From Oscillospiraceae bacterium (GTDB lineage: Bacteria; Bacillota; Clostridia; Oscillospirales; SIG627): a stretch of 64,000 bases of DNA. The DNA is taken from assembly GCA_015063605.1 (NCBI GenBank), contig SVTV01000013.1, positions 1-64,000 on the forward strand, in the 5' to 3' direction. Made by a program: the position numbers and the translations under genes. The notes under the pieces were generated by a model, which worked only from the letters and a program-made list of their open reading frames with translations, made no database searches and was not told the origin of the DNA. Below are positions 38,240 to 48,496 of the stretch, piece by piece; the stretch's first letter is position 1, and each line of letters starts with the position of its first letter.

Positions 38240-39787
38240 ATGAATAAAAAAATAAGTCTTACTTCATTATTTTTGACGATACTTTTGATCGCTTTCAGCA
38301 TCACTTCCTGCAGCAGCGTTCCCTCGGCAGGTACGATCACCGCAATTAACGAGGACGGCAGTATGATAATTACCGATAACGAAGGTAACACATACACGGT
38401 TCCTCCTTATGTTGCCGAGGAAACAGTTGAGACAGTAAAGACCACAGGCATCGTAAATGTTTACGATCACGGAGCAAAGGGTAACGGCACAGATGATGAT
38501 ACCTCTTCGATTCAGGAGGCCGTAAACGCTCTTAGTACAGGCGGTGTTCTTTATATTCCTTCCGGTACATATAAGATCACAGCCCCCATCTCCTTTGAAA
38601 AGGGTGACATTATTATTGAAGGCAACGGTGCAAGCACTATACTTGTACATTCATTCGCTCCCTCCGATTCCGAATCTGCGGATAAAGCAAGTCTTTTCAG
38701 CTTTGCAGACGGAATAAGCAATGTTCAGATAAGAGACCTGTCCATGACATACGCTGCAGGGTCTGAGAAAAAGGGAAGTACCAACGGAATATATTTCGGT
38801 AAATGCGAAAATGTCTTTGTCGAAGATGTGGATATCAGACAATTCAGCAATTCCGGCATATTATTCTCCGAAACGGCTAAGGATTTTTCAACACATATCA
38901 GTGTAAAAAACTGCATTTTAAGCGATAACTATGCGGCGGGCATCAATATAGGCCACGTAGACGGCATCGCTGTAACCGGATGCGATCTTTACAAAAACGG
39001 TACAGGTAAGGATACCGTAGGATACGGTGTATATGTATCAGAGAACGCTTCTCCCAAGAATATCAGAGTCTTCGGAAACAGAATATATGAAAATTCTGCT
39101 GCAGGTATATATATAACCTCCGGCGAGGATATCGATATTCTCAATAACAACGTTGTTCTTAATAAGCAGTACGGTATTTACGCTTCGGGCGAAAAGATCA
39201 ATTTCGTTGTCATATCAAATAACTTCGTCACCGATATGATCGCGTCCGCTGCTAATAATATCTTCAAGGATAAATATTTCTGTGCGATTTATACGGGAGC
39301 CACATCGGAAAGCACCGATATCGGCTCATTTACCGTGATGAACAATACCGTCAAGAACTTCAATCTTACCACGGGAAGTGCATACGGCTTTGTTGTAGAG
39401 ACTTGCGGTAATACATTTATAAACTTCACGGATAACATATTCGAAGGCAATACGGTAGAAGGTGCAGTTCTTGTTAAGGACAATTCAAAGGATTCTCCCA
39501 AGAATGATATCGTGTTTACAAATAATATGTTCCGCATCAGAAATTCCGCAAAGAACGGTATAGTATTCAACGGAGCGCAGAAGCTGAATATTTCTCAGAA
39601 CAGACTCCAATTTGATAAGATATCCGGTGAAGCTTGTATTTACGTAAATTCAAATGCGGCACAAGTGATTACATCATATAACATCATTCACGATGCAACA
39701 TCTAAAGCAAAGGATATAGCTTTCTCAAAGGATCCCTCTGTTTTGTTGCGTGACGGCGATCTTTTCAATGGAAAAGATATAGCCTGA
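38240..39787 (+). CDS. Right-handed parallel beta-helix lipoprotein, paralog 3
   Basis: Lipobox AFSITSC; VYDHGAKGNGTDDDTSSIQEAV. Confidence 0.88.
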   Translation: MNKKISLTSLFLTILLIAFSITSCSSVPSAGTITAINEDGSMIITDNEGNTYTVPPYVAEETVETVKTTGIVNVYDHGAKGNGTDDDTSSIQEAVNALSTGGVLYIPSGTYKITAPISFEKGDIIIEGNGASTILVHSFAPSDSESADKASLFSFADGISNVQIRDLSMTYAAGSEKKGSTNGIYFGKCENVFVEDVDIRQFSNSGILFSETAKDFSTHISVKNCILSDNYAAGINIGHVDGIAVTGCDLYKNGTGKDTVGYGVYVSENASPKNIRVFGNRIYENSAAGIYITSGEDIDILNNNVVLNKQYGIYASGEKINFVVISNNFVTDMIASAANNIFKDKYFCAIYTGATSESTDIGSFTVMNNTVKNFNLTTGSAYGFVVETCGNTFINFTDNIFEGNTVEGAVLVKDNSKDSPKNDIVFTNNMFRIRNSAKNGIVFNGAQKLNISQNRLQFDKISGEACIYVNSNAAQVITSYNIIHDATSKAKDIAFSKDPSVLLRDGDLFNGKDIA

Positions 39788-39854
39788 AATAATTACAGTC
39801 AATTAAGATCATTTCGATCTGAATTTTAAATCTTTTAACACAAGGAGAAATGTA

Positions 39855-40916
39855 ATGGAAAAGATCAAAATAGCCATTATAGGCTGTGGTACTATTGCCA
39901 ACAGCGCACACATTCCCGCATATTTGAAAAATGATAAGGTAGAGATCAAATATTTCTGCGATATAATTCTTGAAAAGGCTCAGAAGGCAGTTGATAAGTA
40001 CGGCTGCGGTACAGCTATCTCGGATTATAAGATCATTCTTGAAGATGAAGAGGTCAAGGGTGTTTCGGTTTGTACACCCAACAAGATGCACTCTATCATT
40101 TCCTGCGACTGCCTCAGAGCAGGAAAGCAGGTCCTTTGCGAAAAGCCCGCCGCAAGAGTATATTCCGAAGCTCTTGAAATGCAGAAGGTGGCACACGAAA
40201 CCGGAAGAGTTCTCAATATCGGTGTTGTTAACCGCTTCAACACAGCAGTTAATATGATAAAGGATAAGATCGATGCAGGAGAGCTTGGAACAGTTTATCA
40301 GGTAAACGTTAACTTCAGCGTACGCCGTTCCATCCCCGGACTCGGCGGAGCATTCACTACAAAGTCCATCGCAGGCGGCGGAGCCCTCATTGACTGGGGC
40401 GTACATTACCTCGATATCGTTATGTACTGCTGCAACGATCCCGAACCTCTCACAGCATCCGGTAAAGCTTACTGTGTTCTCGGAAAAGATATGGAAAACT
40501 ACGTTTACGAAAGCATGTGGGCAGAGGATACAAAGGACTATAACGGAACTTATGACGTTGATGATAGCGTAACGGCATTCATCAGAACAACAGGTCCTGC
40601 TATCACAGTAAACGGTGCATGGGCAAGAAATATTGGTGTTAATGAGACGTTTATCGACTTCCTCGGTGATAAAGCCGGAATCAGACTTACATACGGCGGA
40701 AATTTCACTATATACGGAACAAAAGACGGAAAGCTTTATTCGGAAACACCCGAATTCACAGCAACATCTCATTTCCAAAATGAAATAGATGCATTTGTTG
40801 AATGTATTGAAACAAATGCAAATATCCGTTCTAATATCGACAAGGCTGTCCTCACCTCTAAGATAATGCAGGGTATTTACGATTCTTCCGAAAGCGGAAA
40901 AGAAATCGTATTCTAA
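39855..40916 (+). CDS. Gfo/Idh/MocA family oxidoreductase
   Basis: IKIAIIGCGTIANSAHIPAY, VLCEKPAAR. Confidence 0.94.
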   Translation: MEKIKIAIIGCGTIANSAHIPAYLKNDKVEIKYFCDIILEKAQKAVDKYGCGTAISDYKIILEDEEVKGVSVCTPNKMHSIISCDCLRAGKQVLCEKPAARVYSEALEMQKVAHETGRVLNIGVVNRFNTAVNMIKDKIDAGELGTVYQVNVNFSVRRSIPGLGGAFTTKSIAGGGALIDWGVHYLDIVMYCCNDPEPLTASGKAYCVLGKDMENYVYESMWAEDTKDYNGTYDVDDSVTAFIRTTGPAITVNGAWARNIGVNETFIDFLGDKAGIRLTYGGNFTIYGTKDGKLYSETPEFTATSHFQNEIDAFVECIETNANIRSNIDKAVLTSKIMQGIYDSSESGKEIVF

Positions 40917-41957
40917 ATGTCAATAGTAACAATTATCGGAGCGGGTATGATGGGCAGTGCCTTGTCATACCCGCTGAAAGATAACGGAAATGAAGTTCGG
41001 ATAGTGGGGACATGTCTTGATGACGATATCGTAACAGCGCTCATTTCAAGCAGATATCATCCGAAAATGAAGCGTTATCTCCCGGAAGGCATTAAATATT
41101 ATTATTACAAGGATATACAGGAAGCTATTACAGGTACGGAATACATAATCGGCGGCGTTTCAAGCTACGGTATAGAATGGTTCTCGGAAAATGTATTACC
41201 CATCATTCCCGATGAAATACCGATTCTTTCTGTAACAAAGGGGCTCGTTCCCGAAAAAGACGGAGAGCTTATAACTATACCCGAATACTATAAAAGACGT
41301 TTGTCCGTAATTTCTCCCGATAAAAAGCTTTCTCTCAACGCCATCGGCGGACCCTGCACAAGCTACGAGCTTTGCGACAGAAATCAGACTTATGTCGCAT
41401 TTTGCGGAGAAGATATCGATATTCTCGACCGCTTCAAAGCTATTATGCAGACAGCCTATTACCATATAAGAACCACCACCGACGTAAACGGTATCGAGTG
41501 CGCTGTCGCAATGAAAAATGCATACGCATTGGCAGTTTCCCTTGCAATAGGTATGGGTAATAAACGTGACGGAAAAGAAGCGCCCGAGCATTATAATTCC
41601 GAGGCGGCACTCTTTGCCCAAAGCGTTCGTGAAATGAAGCGCCTTATCGCTTACATGAACGGGGGAGAAGACAGCCTCATATTCGGTGCGGGAGATCTAT
41701 ACGTAACGATCTTCGGAGGAAGAACACGGAAGATAGGTACTCTGTTAGGCGAAGGAATGAGCTTTTCCGATGCCATGGACACTCTTTCGGGGGTTACCCT
41801 TGAAAGCGTATCCATAACACGCTCATGTACAAAAGCACTCATGGAAGCATCAAAGCACGGCAAAATAGATCTTGATTCTTTTCCGCTTCTGATGCATGTA
41901 AGATCAATAATAGAAGACGGAGCGGCGCCTTGTCCGCCCTGGGATGACTTTCACTGA
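40917..41957 (+). CDS. GpsA-like NAD(P)-dependent glycerol-3-phosphate dehydrogenase family protein
   Basis: VTIIGAGMMGSALSYPL; AMKNAYALAVSLAIGM; GAGDLYVTIFGGRTRKIGTLLGEG. Confidence 0.85.
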   Translation: MSIVTIIGAGMMGSALSYPLKDNGNEVRIVGTCLDDDIVTALISSRYHPKMKRYLPEGIKYYYYKDIQEAITGTEYIIGGVSSYGIEWFSENVLPIIPDEIPILSVTKGLVPEKDGELITIPEYYKRRLSVISPDKKLSLNAIGGPCTSYELCDRNQTYVAFCGEDIDILDRFKAIMQTAYYHIRTTTDVNGIECAVAMKNAYALAVSLAIGMGNKRDGKEAPEHYNSEAALFAQSVREMKRLIAYMNGGEDSLIFGAGDLYVTIFGGRTRKIGTLLGEGMSFSDAMDTLSGVTLESVSITRSCTKALMEASKHGKIDLDSFPLLMHVRSIIEDGAAPCPPWDDFH

Positions 41958-43315
41958 TGAATAAAAACGAAATCTATACCGTTGATATAACGGATATGAA
42001 TAATCTCGGTATGGGTGTTTGCCGTATCGACGGCATCGTTACTTTTGTAAACGGTGCCGTTGTCGGTGATACAGCCGAAATTAAGATCATTAAATGTCAA
42101 AAAGGCTATTCTATAGCAAGGACAGAAAAAATAATCAGATCCTCCGAAATGAGAGAAACCGAACACGTGTGTCAAAAGACCTCTTCATGCGGCGGATGTG
42201 TATACGGGCTTATTAAATATGAGCACGAGCTCGAGATAAAAAGAAATCAAGTACTTTTCGAAATGAAAAAGGCAGGACTTGATATGAAGGTGGAGCCTGT
42301 TTTTTCAACAGGTAAGACCTCGCGCTACAGAAACAAGGCTCAATACCCGGTTTCATCCGATAAAAACGGAAAATTGATATCCGGCTTTTACGCAAGAAAC
42401 ACCCATAGAGTAGTTGAGTGCGATGATTGCCTTCTTGAACCAAAGCTTTTTTCCGACATACTTAAAAGTGCAGTATATAAATTAAATTCTCTCGGACTTT
42501 CAGCTTACGATGAAGAAAGCGGAAAGGGACTTTTACGCCATATTTATTTGCGCCAAGGTCAAAAAACAGGTGAGGTACTTTTGTGCTTCGTTATTAACGG
42601 AAAAAGCATTCCCAACGAAAAACGAATTGCAGAAGATCTGGCGGAAGAATTTCCTCAGATCAAAAGCATTTTTATAAACGTCAACCGTGAAAAAACGAAT
42701 GTAATAAACGGTAAAGAATACAGACTCATATTCGGTAAAGAAACAATAAACGATATTCTTTGCGAAAATATCATATCCATTTCTCCCGATAGCTTCTACC
42801 AAGTCAATCGTGATTGTGCGGAAGAGTTGTATAAAAAAGCCATAACTCTTCTTGATCTCAAAGAGGGAGAAAGCCTTCTCGATCTGTACTGCGGCGCAGG
42901 CACAATAACGCTCGCTGCATCAAGGATCACAAGCCTTAAAAGGATCATAGGTGTTGAGATAGTTCCCGCCGCCATTGAAAATGCAAAGCGAAATGCCGAA
43001 ATGAATAAAATAGATAATGTCGATTTTATTTGCGGCGATGCAGGCGATATAGAAAAGATAATGCGGGATAAAAATATTTCTCTCGATGCGGTCATTCTCG
43101 ATCCGCCTAGAAAAGGATGCTCCGAGGAAACACTGAAATACCTCGTAAAAGCTTCACCTAAGAAGATCTCGTACGTTTCATGCTCACCGGATACATTGGC
43201 AAGGGATGTGGCATTTCTTCTTAAAAACGGCTATACAGCCGACACTGTGTATCCTTTTGATATGTTCCCGAGAACAGGGCATGTTGAAAGTGTTGTTTGT
43301 TTAAGTAGGGAATAG
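41957..43315 (+). CDS. 23S rRNA (uracil-5-)-methyltransferase, RlmD/RumA family
   Basis: TRAM-like N-terminus, C-X-X-C cluster SSCGGCVYG, LLDLYCGAGTITL, ILDPPRKGC, SYVSCSPDTLARD. Confidence 0.93.
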   Translation: MNKNEIYTVDITDMNNLGMGVCRIDGIVTFVNGAVVGDTAEIKIIKCQKGYSIARTEKIIRSSEMRETEHVCQKTSSCGGCVYGLIKYEHELEIKRNQVLFEMKKAGLDMKVEPVFSTGKTSRYRNKAQYPVSSDKNGKLISGFYARNTHRVVECDDCLLEPKLFSDILKSAVYKLNSLGLSAYDEESGKGLLRHIYLRQGQKTGEVLLCFVINGKSIPNEKRIAEDLAEEFPQIKSIFINVNREKTNVINGKEYRLIFGKETINDILCENIISISPDSFYQVNRDCAEELYKKAITLLDLKEGESLLDLYCGAGTITLAASRITSLKRIIGVEIVPAAIENAKRNAEMNKIDNVDFICGDAGDIEKIMRDKNISLDAVILDPPRKGCSEETLKYLVKASPKKISYVSCSPDTLARDVAFLLKNGYTADTVYPFDMFPRTGHVESVVCLSRE

Positions 43316-43342
43316 GTTGACATTTGCAAGGAGAAACACAAA

Positions 43343-43894
43343 ATGATTTCCGATGAAAAGAGCGGATACAAGTCTTGGAGTAATCTAAAAAAGCAGATGC
43401 ATGATTTGCTTTGCGATTCTCTCAAAGATAAAATTTCATATTTCTACACCAGTTACCATGAGGTGCATAATGCCTACGGCAGAGCAACCATCAACTATGA
43501 CAAAAAAGAAATGGTTGCATTCTCATGGGTAGAGATGTATGCACAGGAACGAGAAGTGTCTCAACTTTACGCCGAAGGTAAAAAAGTATCATACGGAGAA
43601 TTAAAAAGAGGAAAATGGATGCCCGAGTGCAAACTGTGTGATGCTGATTTCATCAATTCCATTACCATTTATCTCAAAACCGACATCTCAGTATCCTTGA
43701 ACTCCGACAACTATTTGTTGCGTGTGTTTGCTTTTATGGATAGACGAGTTGGAAAGAGAACCCTTATTAAGATTAAGGACGATGTAGAAAAACTGCCCGA
43801 TTGGGTAAAGCAATTCTATCAAATCCGCTGTGAGGCAGATAGTATTGTTTTCCACCTAAACGAATTACAGACAAGAGTACGGAGTGAGAAATAA
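43343..43894 (+). CDS. SF0329-like conserved hypothetical protein
   Basis: SGYKSWSNLKKQMHDLLCDSLKDKISYFYTSYHEVHNAYGRATI...RRVGKRTL. Confidence 0.6.
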   Translation: MISDEKSGYKSWSNLKKQMHDLLCDSLKDKISYFYTSYHEVHNAYGRATINYDKKEMVAFSWVEMYAQEREVSQLYAEGKKVSYGELKRGKWMPECKLCDADFINSITIYLKTDISVSLNSDNYLLRVFAFMDRRVGKRTLIKIKDDVEKLPDWVKQFYQIRCEADSIVFHLNELQTRVRSEK

Positions 43895-43897
43895 ACA

Positions 43898-44782
43898 ATG
43901 CGTACAGAAACCGAAATACTGTCTTTAATAAAAAATGTGGCTTTGCAGGATGATAATATCCGTGCCGCTTATATCGAAGGTTCTCGTGCCAATCCGGAGG
44001 TTGTAAAGGACATTTTTCAAGATTATGACATTGTATATATTGTGAATTCTACCAAGCCATTTCAAGAGGACAAGAAGTGGGTGAATCGGTTTGGAGAAAT
44101 ATTGTATATGCATTATCCGGAAGACAATGTATTTTATCCTTCTGATGTAAATAACTGCTATGGTTGGCAGTTGCAATTTACTGACGGAAATAGAATGGAC
44201 TTGCATGTTTGCACGAAAGAAAATGCCTTGGCAAATCTGGAAATTTATAAGATTATCGTGGACAAGGATGGAGTTCTGCCAAAGCCTCCGGAAACCGCGG
44301 TAAAGCAATACTATGTGAAGAAACCGCAGGAGATTGAATTCCAGTGTACTTGTTCAAATTTCTGGTGGTGCACAAATAATGTAGCCAAAGGTTTGTGGCG
44401 CAAAGAAATACCATATGCCATGGATGTACTGAATTATGTATTGCGACCACATCTTCTACGTTTGCTAAGTTGGGAAATCGGCTATGAACATGATTTTTCA
44501 GTCAGTACCGGAAAGTCAGGAAAATATATTGAGAAGTATTTGTCAAAGGAAAAATACGATCTCTTTCTAAAAACATACCCTGTCGGTAATGTGGGGGCAC
44601 TCTGGGATGCCGTATTTGAAATGTGTGGTTTGTTTCAAAGTACCGCAGTAGAATTGAGCGGCAATATGAGCTTTGCTTACGATCATGTGAGAGCAAAAAA
44701 TTGTCTGGATTTTTTGGAACATGTAAGACAATTACCGGCAGATGCAGAGGGAGTTTTTTTAGTGAAGAAAAGCTTTGTTTAG
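43898..44782 (+). CDS. Aminoglycoside 6-adenylyltransferase (ANT(6)/AadE-like)
   Basis: EGSRANPEVVKDIFQDYDIVYIV nucleotidyltransferase motif; full-length family layout. Confidence 0.9.
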   Translation: MRTETEILSLIKNVALQDDNIRAAYIEGSRANPEVVKDIFQDYDIVYIVNSTKPFQEDKKWVNRFGEILYMHYPEDNVFYPSDVNNCYGWQLQFTDGNRMDLHVCTKENALANLEIYKIIVDKDGVLPKPPETAVKQYYVKKPQEIEFQCTCSNFWWCTNNVAKGLWRKEIPYAMDVLNYVLRPHLLRLLSWEIGYEHDFSVSTGKSGKYIEKYLSKEKYDLFLKTYPVGNVGALWDAVFEMCGLFQSTAVELSGNMSFAYDHVRAKNCLDFLEHVRQLPADAEGVFLVKKSFV

Positions 44783-44859
44783 CATAGATACAAAATCCAA
44801 TGCATTAAATACCTTGATAGCCTCCCTACCTAAAACAACATATCAAAAATTGAAAAATT

Positions 44860-45912
44860 ATGATTAAAGATAAGAAAAAATTTCCCGAAAGTGATATCAA
44901 AGCCATCTTGAAATTATATGGCTTTGATACAAATTTCAGCGAACAAAAAGAATACATAAATTATCATGAGGAATATGGGTGGAATGTAAAAGTTGTTTTA
45001 TCCGTTCTTCTTGAAAACGGAAAACGAGTTGTCATAAAAATTGTAAATATAAAAGGTGATAACTTGCTTGAAGAACGTGAAAAAACCGACAAACAAAGTG
45101 CATTTTCGGAATTTATGAGGACAAACGGCATCATTACTCCCAAATGCTATATGTCCAACGGAAGATATTGCAATGATTATCTCTATAACGATCTTCCATG
45201 CAATGTAACCGTTGAGGATTGGTGCGGTGAAGAGATCACAGAGATAAGCACAGAGATTTCTTACAAGATCGGTGAACTCATGGCTCGTATGCATATTCTT
45301 TCTCTCGATAATCATTACGAGATTGGATGCGGAACACTCTTTTCGGCTGCGCATCAGAATGATGTTGATGCATATGAGGATTTTTGCAAGATATCTGAAA
45401 ATGAGTATCTTGATCAGGCTGTTGTTGAACAAATAAAGAAACACAGAAATGAAAAGCTAAAAGCGATACGATCCGGGTGGGATAAACTTCCGAAAGCAGC
45501 AGTTCAAGGAGATATCTCCATAAACAATCTTGTTTATGGAGAGGAGGCTCTCACTGTGTTTGACTATAACAATGCCGGAGATGTGGTATTGGTTTCCGAC
45601 CTTGTTTTAGAGGGGCTTTTGACGGCTTATGAGATGGATCTCCCAAAAGAAACAGACATAAGTGTCAGAGAACAGTTCTTTCCTGCACTGTTGAAAGGAT
45701 ATTTGTCTATTAGACAATTGAGCGAGGAAGAGGCTGATATAGCGTGGAGTATTTATACCCTCTATCATTCGTTGTGGTTTTCAAGAATCGTACATAATGC
45801 AGATTCTCTTGAGAAATTAGTGAAAAATGAAGATTATGCGTCGGCAAATCGATTGCTGGTTAAAATGCTTGCAGATATGACCGAAAACGATGACGGAAGA
45901 TTCAGAAAGTGA
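44860..45912 (+). CDS. APH-like phosphotransferase family protein
   Basis: AAVQGDISINNLVYGEEALTVFDYNNAGDVVLVSDLV (catalytic-loop-like HGDxxxxN and D motif, with Gln for His). Confidence 0.8.
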   Translation: MIKDKKKFPESDIKAILKLYGFDTNFSEQKEYINYHEEYGWNVKVVLSVLLENGKRVVIKIVNIKGDNLLEEREKTDKQSAFSEFMRTNGIITPKCYMSNGRYCNDYLYNDLPCNVTVEDWCGEEITEISTEISYKIGELMARMHILSLDNHYEIGCGTLFSAAHQNDVDAYEDFCKISENEYLDQAVVEQIKKHRNEKLKAIRSGWDKLPKAAVQGDISINNLVYGEEALTVFDYNNAGDVVLVSDLVLEGLLTAYEMDLPKETDISVREQFFPALLKGYLSIRQLSEEEADIAWSIYTLYHSLWFSRIVHNADSLEKLVKNEDYASANRLLVKMLADMTENDDGRFRK

Positions 45913-45980
45913 CGCACATAAAATTAGGTAGTTGAGTTTGGACGACGATATATACATACATAAAATTACTAAATCTCATC

Positions 45981-46799
45981 ATGAAAAAATACATAATCCC
46001 CATATCAATATTCCTATTATTTGAAACAATAGCTATAACCCTATGGCTTACAAAAGACAATCTGTTTTATCTGTTTAATTTCAGCTATATTGGTTTTTCA
46101 ATTACACTGGGGCTAATTCTTTTTACAATGAAATACAAGCATGCAAGGCGTATAACTCAATTACTTGTAGGATTATATATGCTTATCTATTTAGGCCTGA
46201 TATGCAATGAAAACATGCAGATAGAAGGCTTTTGGTACTATCTGTTCACGGGCGTTTTCGAAGCAGCAACGATTCATTATGCGGTTGCTAAGATATTAGG
46301 ACCGTTGATCTTCGGAAGAGGCTGGTGCGGATATGCTTGCTGGACTGCTATGGTCTTGGATCTTTTACCGTATAAAACGCCATTACACCCGCGCAAAAGA
46401 ATCGGTTGGATAAGATATATATTTTTTGTAATATCTTTAATTTATGTTTCAACTCTTTTTCTCGCAAATATCGGGAGCTTGGAAAAAATAATGTTTTGGT
46501 CATTCATAATCGGAAATATTCTGTATTATGCACTTGGAATCATCCTTGCGTTTGCACTCAAGGATAACCGCGCTTTTTGCAAATATATATGTCCTGTGGC
46601 TGTTTTCATGAAGCCGATGAGCTATTTTTCAATATTAAGGATAAAATGCGATACAAACAAATGTATATCCTGCGGAAAATGCAAAAAAGTATGTCCGATG
46701 GATGTGGACATAACAGATAATTCGAGAAGCCGTCAAAACGGCACGGATTGCATTTTATGCTTTGAATGTGTAAATGCTTGTCCGAAAAAGGCACTGTAA
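45981..46799 (+). CDS. 4Fe-4S binding membrane protein (NapH/CcoG-like)
   Basis: FGRGWCGYACW, CKYICPVAVF, CISCGKCKKVCPMDV, CILCFECVNACPKKAL. Confidence 0.9.
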   Translation: MKKYIIPISIFLLFETIAITLWLTKDNLFYLFNFSYIGFSITLGLILFTMKYKHARRITQLLVGLYMLIYLGLICNENMQIEGFWYYLFTGVFEAATIHYAVAKILGPLIFGRGWCGYACWTAMVLDLLPYKTPLHPRKRIGWIRYIFFVISLIYVSTLFLANIGSLEKIMFWSFIIGNILYYALGIILAFALKDNRAFCKYICPVAVFMKPMSYFSILRIKCDTNKCISCGKCKKVCPMDVDITDNSRSRQNGTDCILCFECVNACPKKAL

Positions 46800-46841
46800 G
46801 TATATTACTATTAATCGCTCAACAAAAAGGAGAATAATACC

Positions 46842-48410
46842 ATGACAGAACAATTAAAGAAAAAAATAGGTCAGCTTTTTATGACCGGATTTCCCCGAAA
46901 TGGATTCACAAAAGAACTTAAGGATTTCTGCACTAAGTATTACATAGGCAATTTTACCCTGAATGCAAACGATTGTGTTTCAACAGAGGGATTATGTGAT
47001 CTTATAAATGATGTCAGAAAAAGTACTTTTGATGCTACAGGTATTTACCCTCTCATAGAGATCGATCAAGAGGGAGGATGGGTAACAAGATTCTACGAAG
47101 GTGCGACAATGGTTTCGGGAGCTATGTCATTTTCCGCAATGCAAGCAGACGAAAAGAAAATGTATCATGTCGGACAACGAGTAGGCGGTATCCTGCGTGC
47201 ACTCGGTTGTAATGTCTCCACATCCCCCGTGCTCGACGTCAATATAGATCCCAATAATCCCATTATAGGCACAAGATCGTACGGCGAAACTGCAGAAAAG
47301 GTAATAGAGGTTGCAATTCCTTTTATGGAAGGAATGCAGTCACAAAATGTCATTTGTGCTGTTAAACATTTCCCCGGACACGGAAATGTCAGCGGAGATA
47401 CTCACCTTAATGTAGTTCATAATAAGGTTGATGCTGATACACTCCGCAAGACCGAATTTCTTACTTTTAAAAAAGCCTTTGAGGCGGGTGCCGGAGGACT
47501 TATGACAGCTCATGTCGTACATGATGCATTTACAGATCTTCCTGCTACGGTTTCTCACGAAATAATGACAGACCTTTTACGTGAAGAAATGAAATTTGAA
47601 GGAATTGCGGTAACAGATGCCATGGGCATGCGCGGTCTCGAGGATCTTTACCCTAATGGACAAAGTGCCCCCAAAGCGATCCTTGCAGGCTGTGATGTGC
47701 TTCTGTATTATAACTTCAGCTTGGATGCCCTCCAAAAGGCTGTTGATGCTGTGTACAATGCTGTTGATTCCGGAGAAATAACCGAAGACAGAATTAATGA
47801 ATCTTATAACAGATTAATCGCACAAAAGGAAAGATTTAAAATAGCTCTCGCCGAACCCGATATTGAATATGCTAAAAAGCTTATTAATGATAAAGAGGGA
47901 ATAAACGAGAATTTTGCAGACAAGCTTTCATCCGTGACAAAGATCAAAGACGACGGTATACTCGGCACACTTTGCGATAAGAAAATACTTTGCATATCTC
48001 CCGTTTGTGATGCTCTGCGCGGAGTCGAAGAAAAAAGACGTCAGATATTAAGCTTTGCAGATATATTTGCAGAGAATCTCGATAATGTGCATGCTTGCAT
48101 TTCTTCTCTTAAGGGGATAACACCCGAAGTGGAAAATGCAATTTCAGGCGAATACGATGTTGCTGTCATAGGAATATTTGACGCAAGCAGTTATAAAGCT
48201 CAACTTGACATAATGAACGCATTGAAAAATACCGGAAGACCCGTTATCGCAGTATTGCTCAGAACTCCATACGACTACAGATACGTAAAGGATTGCAATG
48301 CTGTAATAACAGGATATGAATACACAACGCTTTCGGCCAAAGCCATAGCCGAGGCTATAAAAAATAACGATTACAGAGGTAAAATGCCGGTAACTCTCCC
48401 CGAGAATTGA
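46842..48410 (+). CDS. Glycoside hydrolase family 3 (NagZ-like)
   Basis: LIEIDQEGGWVTRF, CAVKHFPGHGNVSGDTHLN, AVTDAMGMRGL. Confidence 0.93.
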   Translation: MTEQLKKKIGQLFMTGFPRNGFTKELKDFCTKYYIGNFTLNANDCVSTEGLCDLINDVRKSTFDATGIYPLIEIDQEGGWVTRFYEGATMVSGAMSFSAMQADEKKMYHVGQRVGGILRALGCNVSTSPVLDVNIDPNNPIIGTRSYGETAEKVIEVAIPFMEGMQSQNVICAVKHFPGHGNVSGDTHLNVVHNKVDADTLRKTEFLTFKKAFEAGAGGLMTAHVVHDAFTDLPATVSHEIMTDLLREEMKFEGIAVTDAMGMRGLEDLYPNGQSAPKAILAGCDVLLYYNFSLDALQKAVDAVYNAVDSGEITEDRINESYNRLIAQKERFKIALAEPDIEYAKKLINDKEGINENFADKLSSVTKIKDDGILGTLCDKKILCISPVCDALRGVEEKRRQILSFADIFAENLDNVHACISSLKGITPEVENAISGEYDVAVIGIFDASSYKAQLDIMNALKNTGRPVIAVLLRTPYDYRYVKDCNAVITGYEYTTLSAKAIAEAIKNNDYRGKMPVTLPEN

Positions 48411-48496
48411 TTTTTTTCTTATTATGCTGAGACCGGAAGAGCTGATCGAACAGCTTTTCATTTTTTAAATGAATTCGAAAAGTATTGAGGTTTAAA

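Noticed and set aside
39765-40778. 337-aa minus-strand ORF
   Set aside because: Antisense to the well-supported Gfo/Idh/MocA gene; Cys/Val-rich low-plausibility translation.
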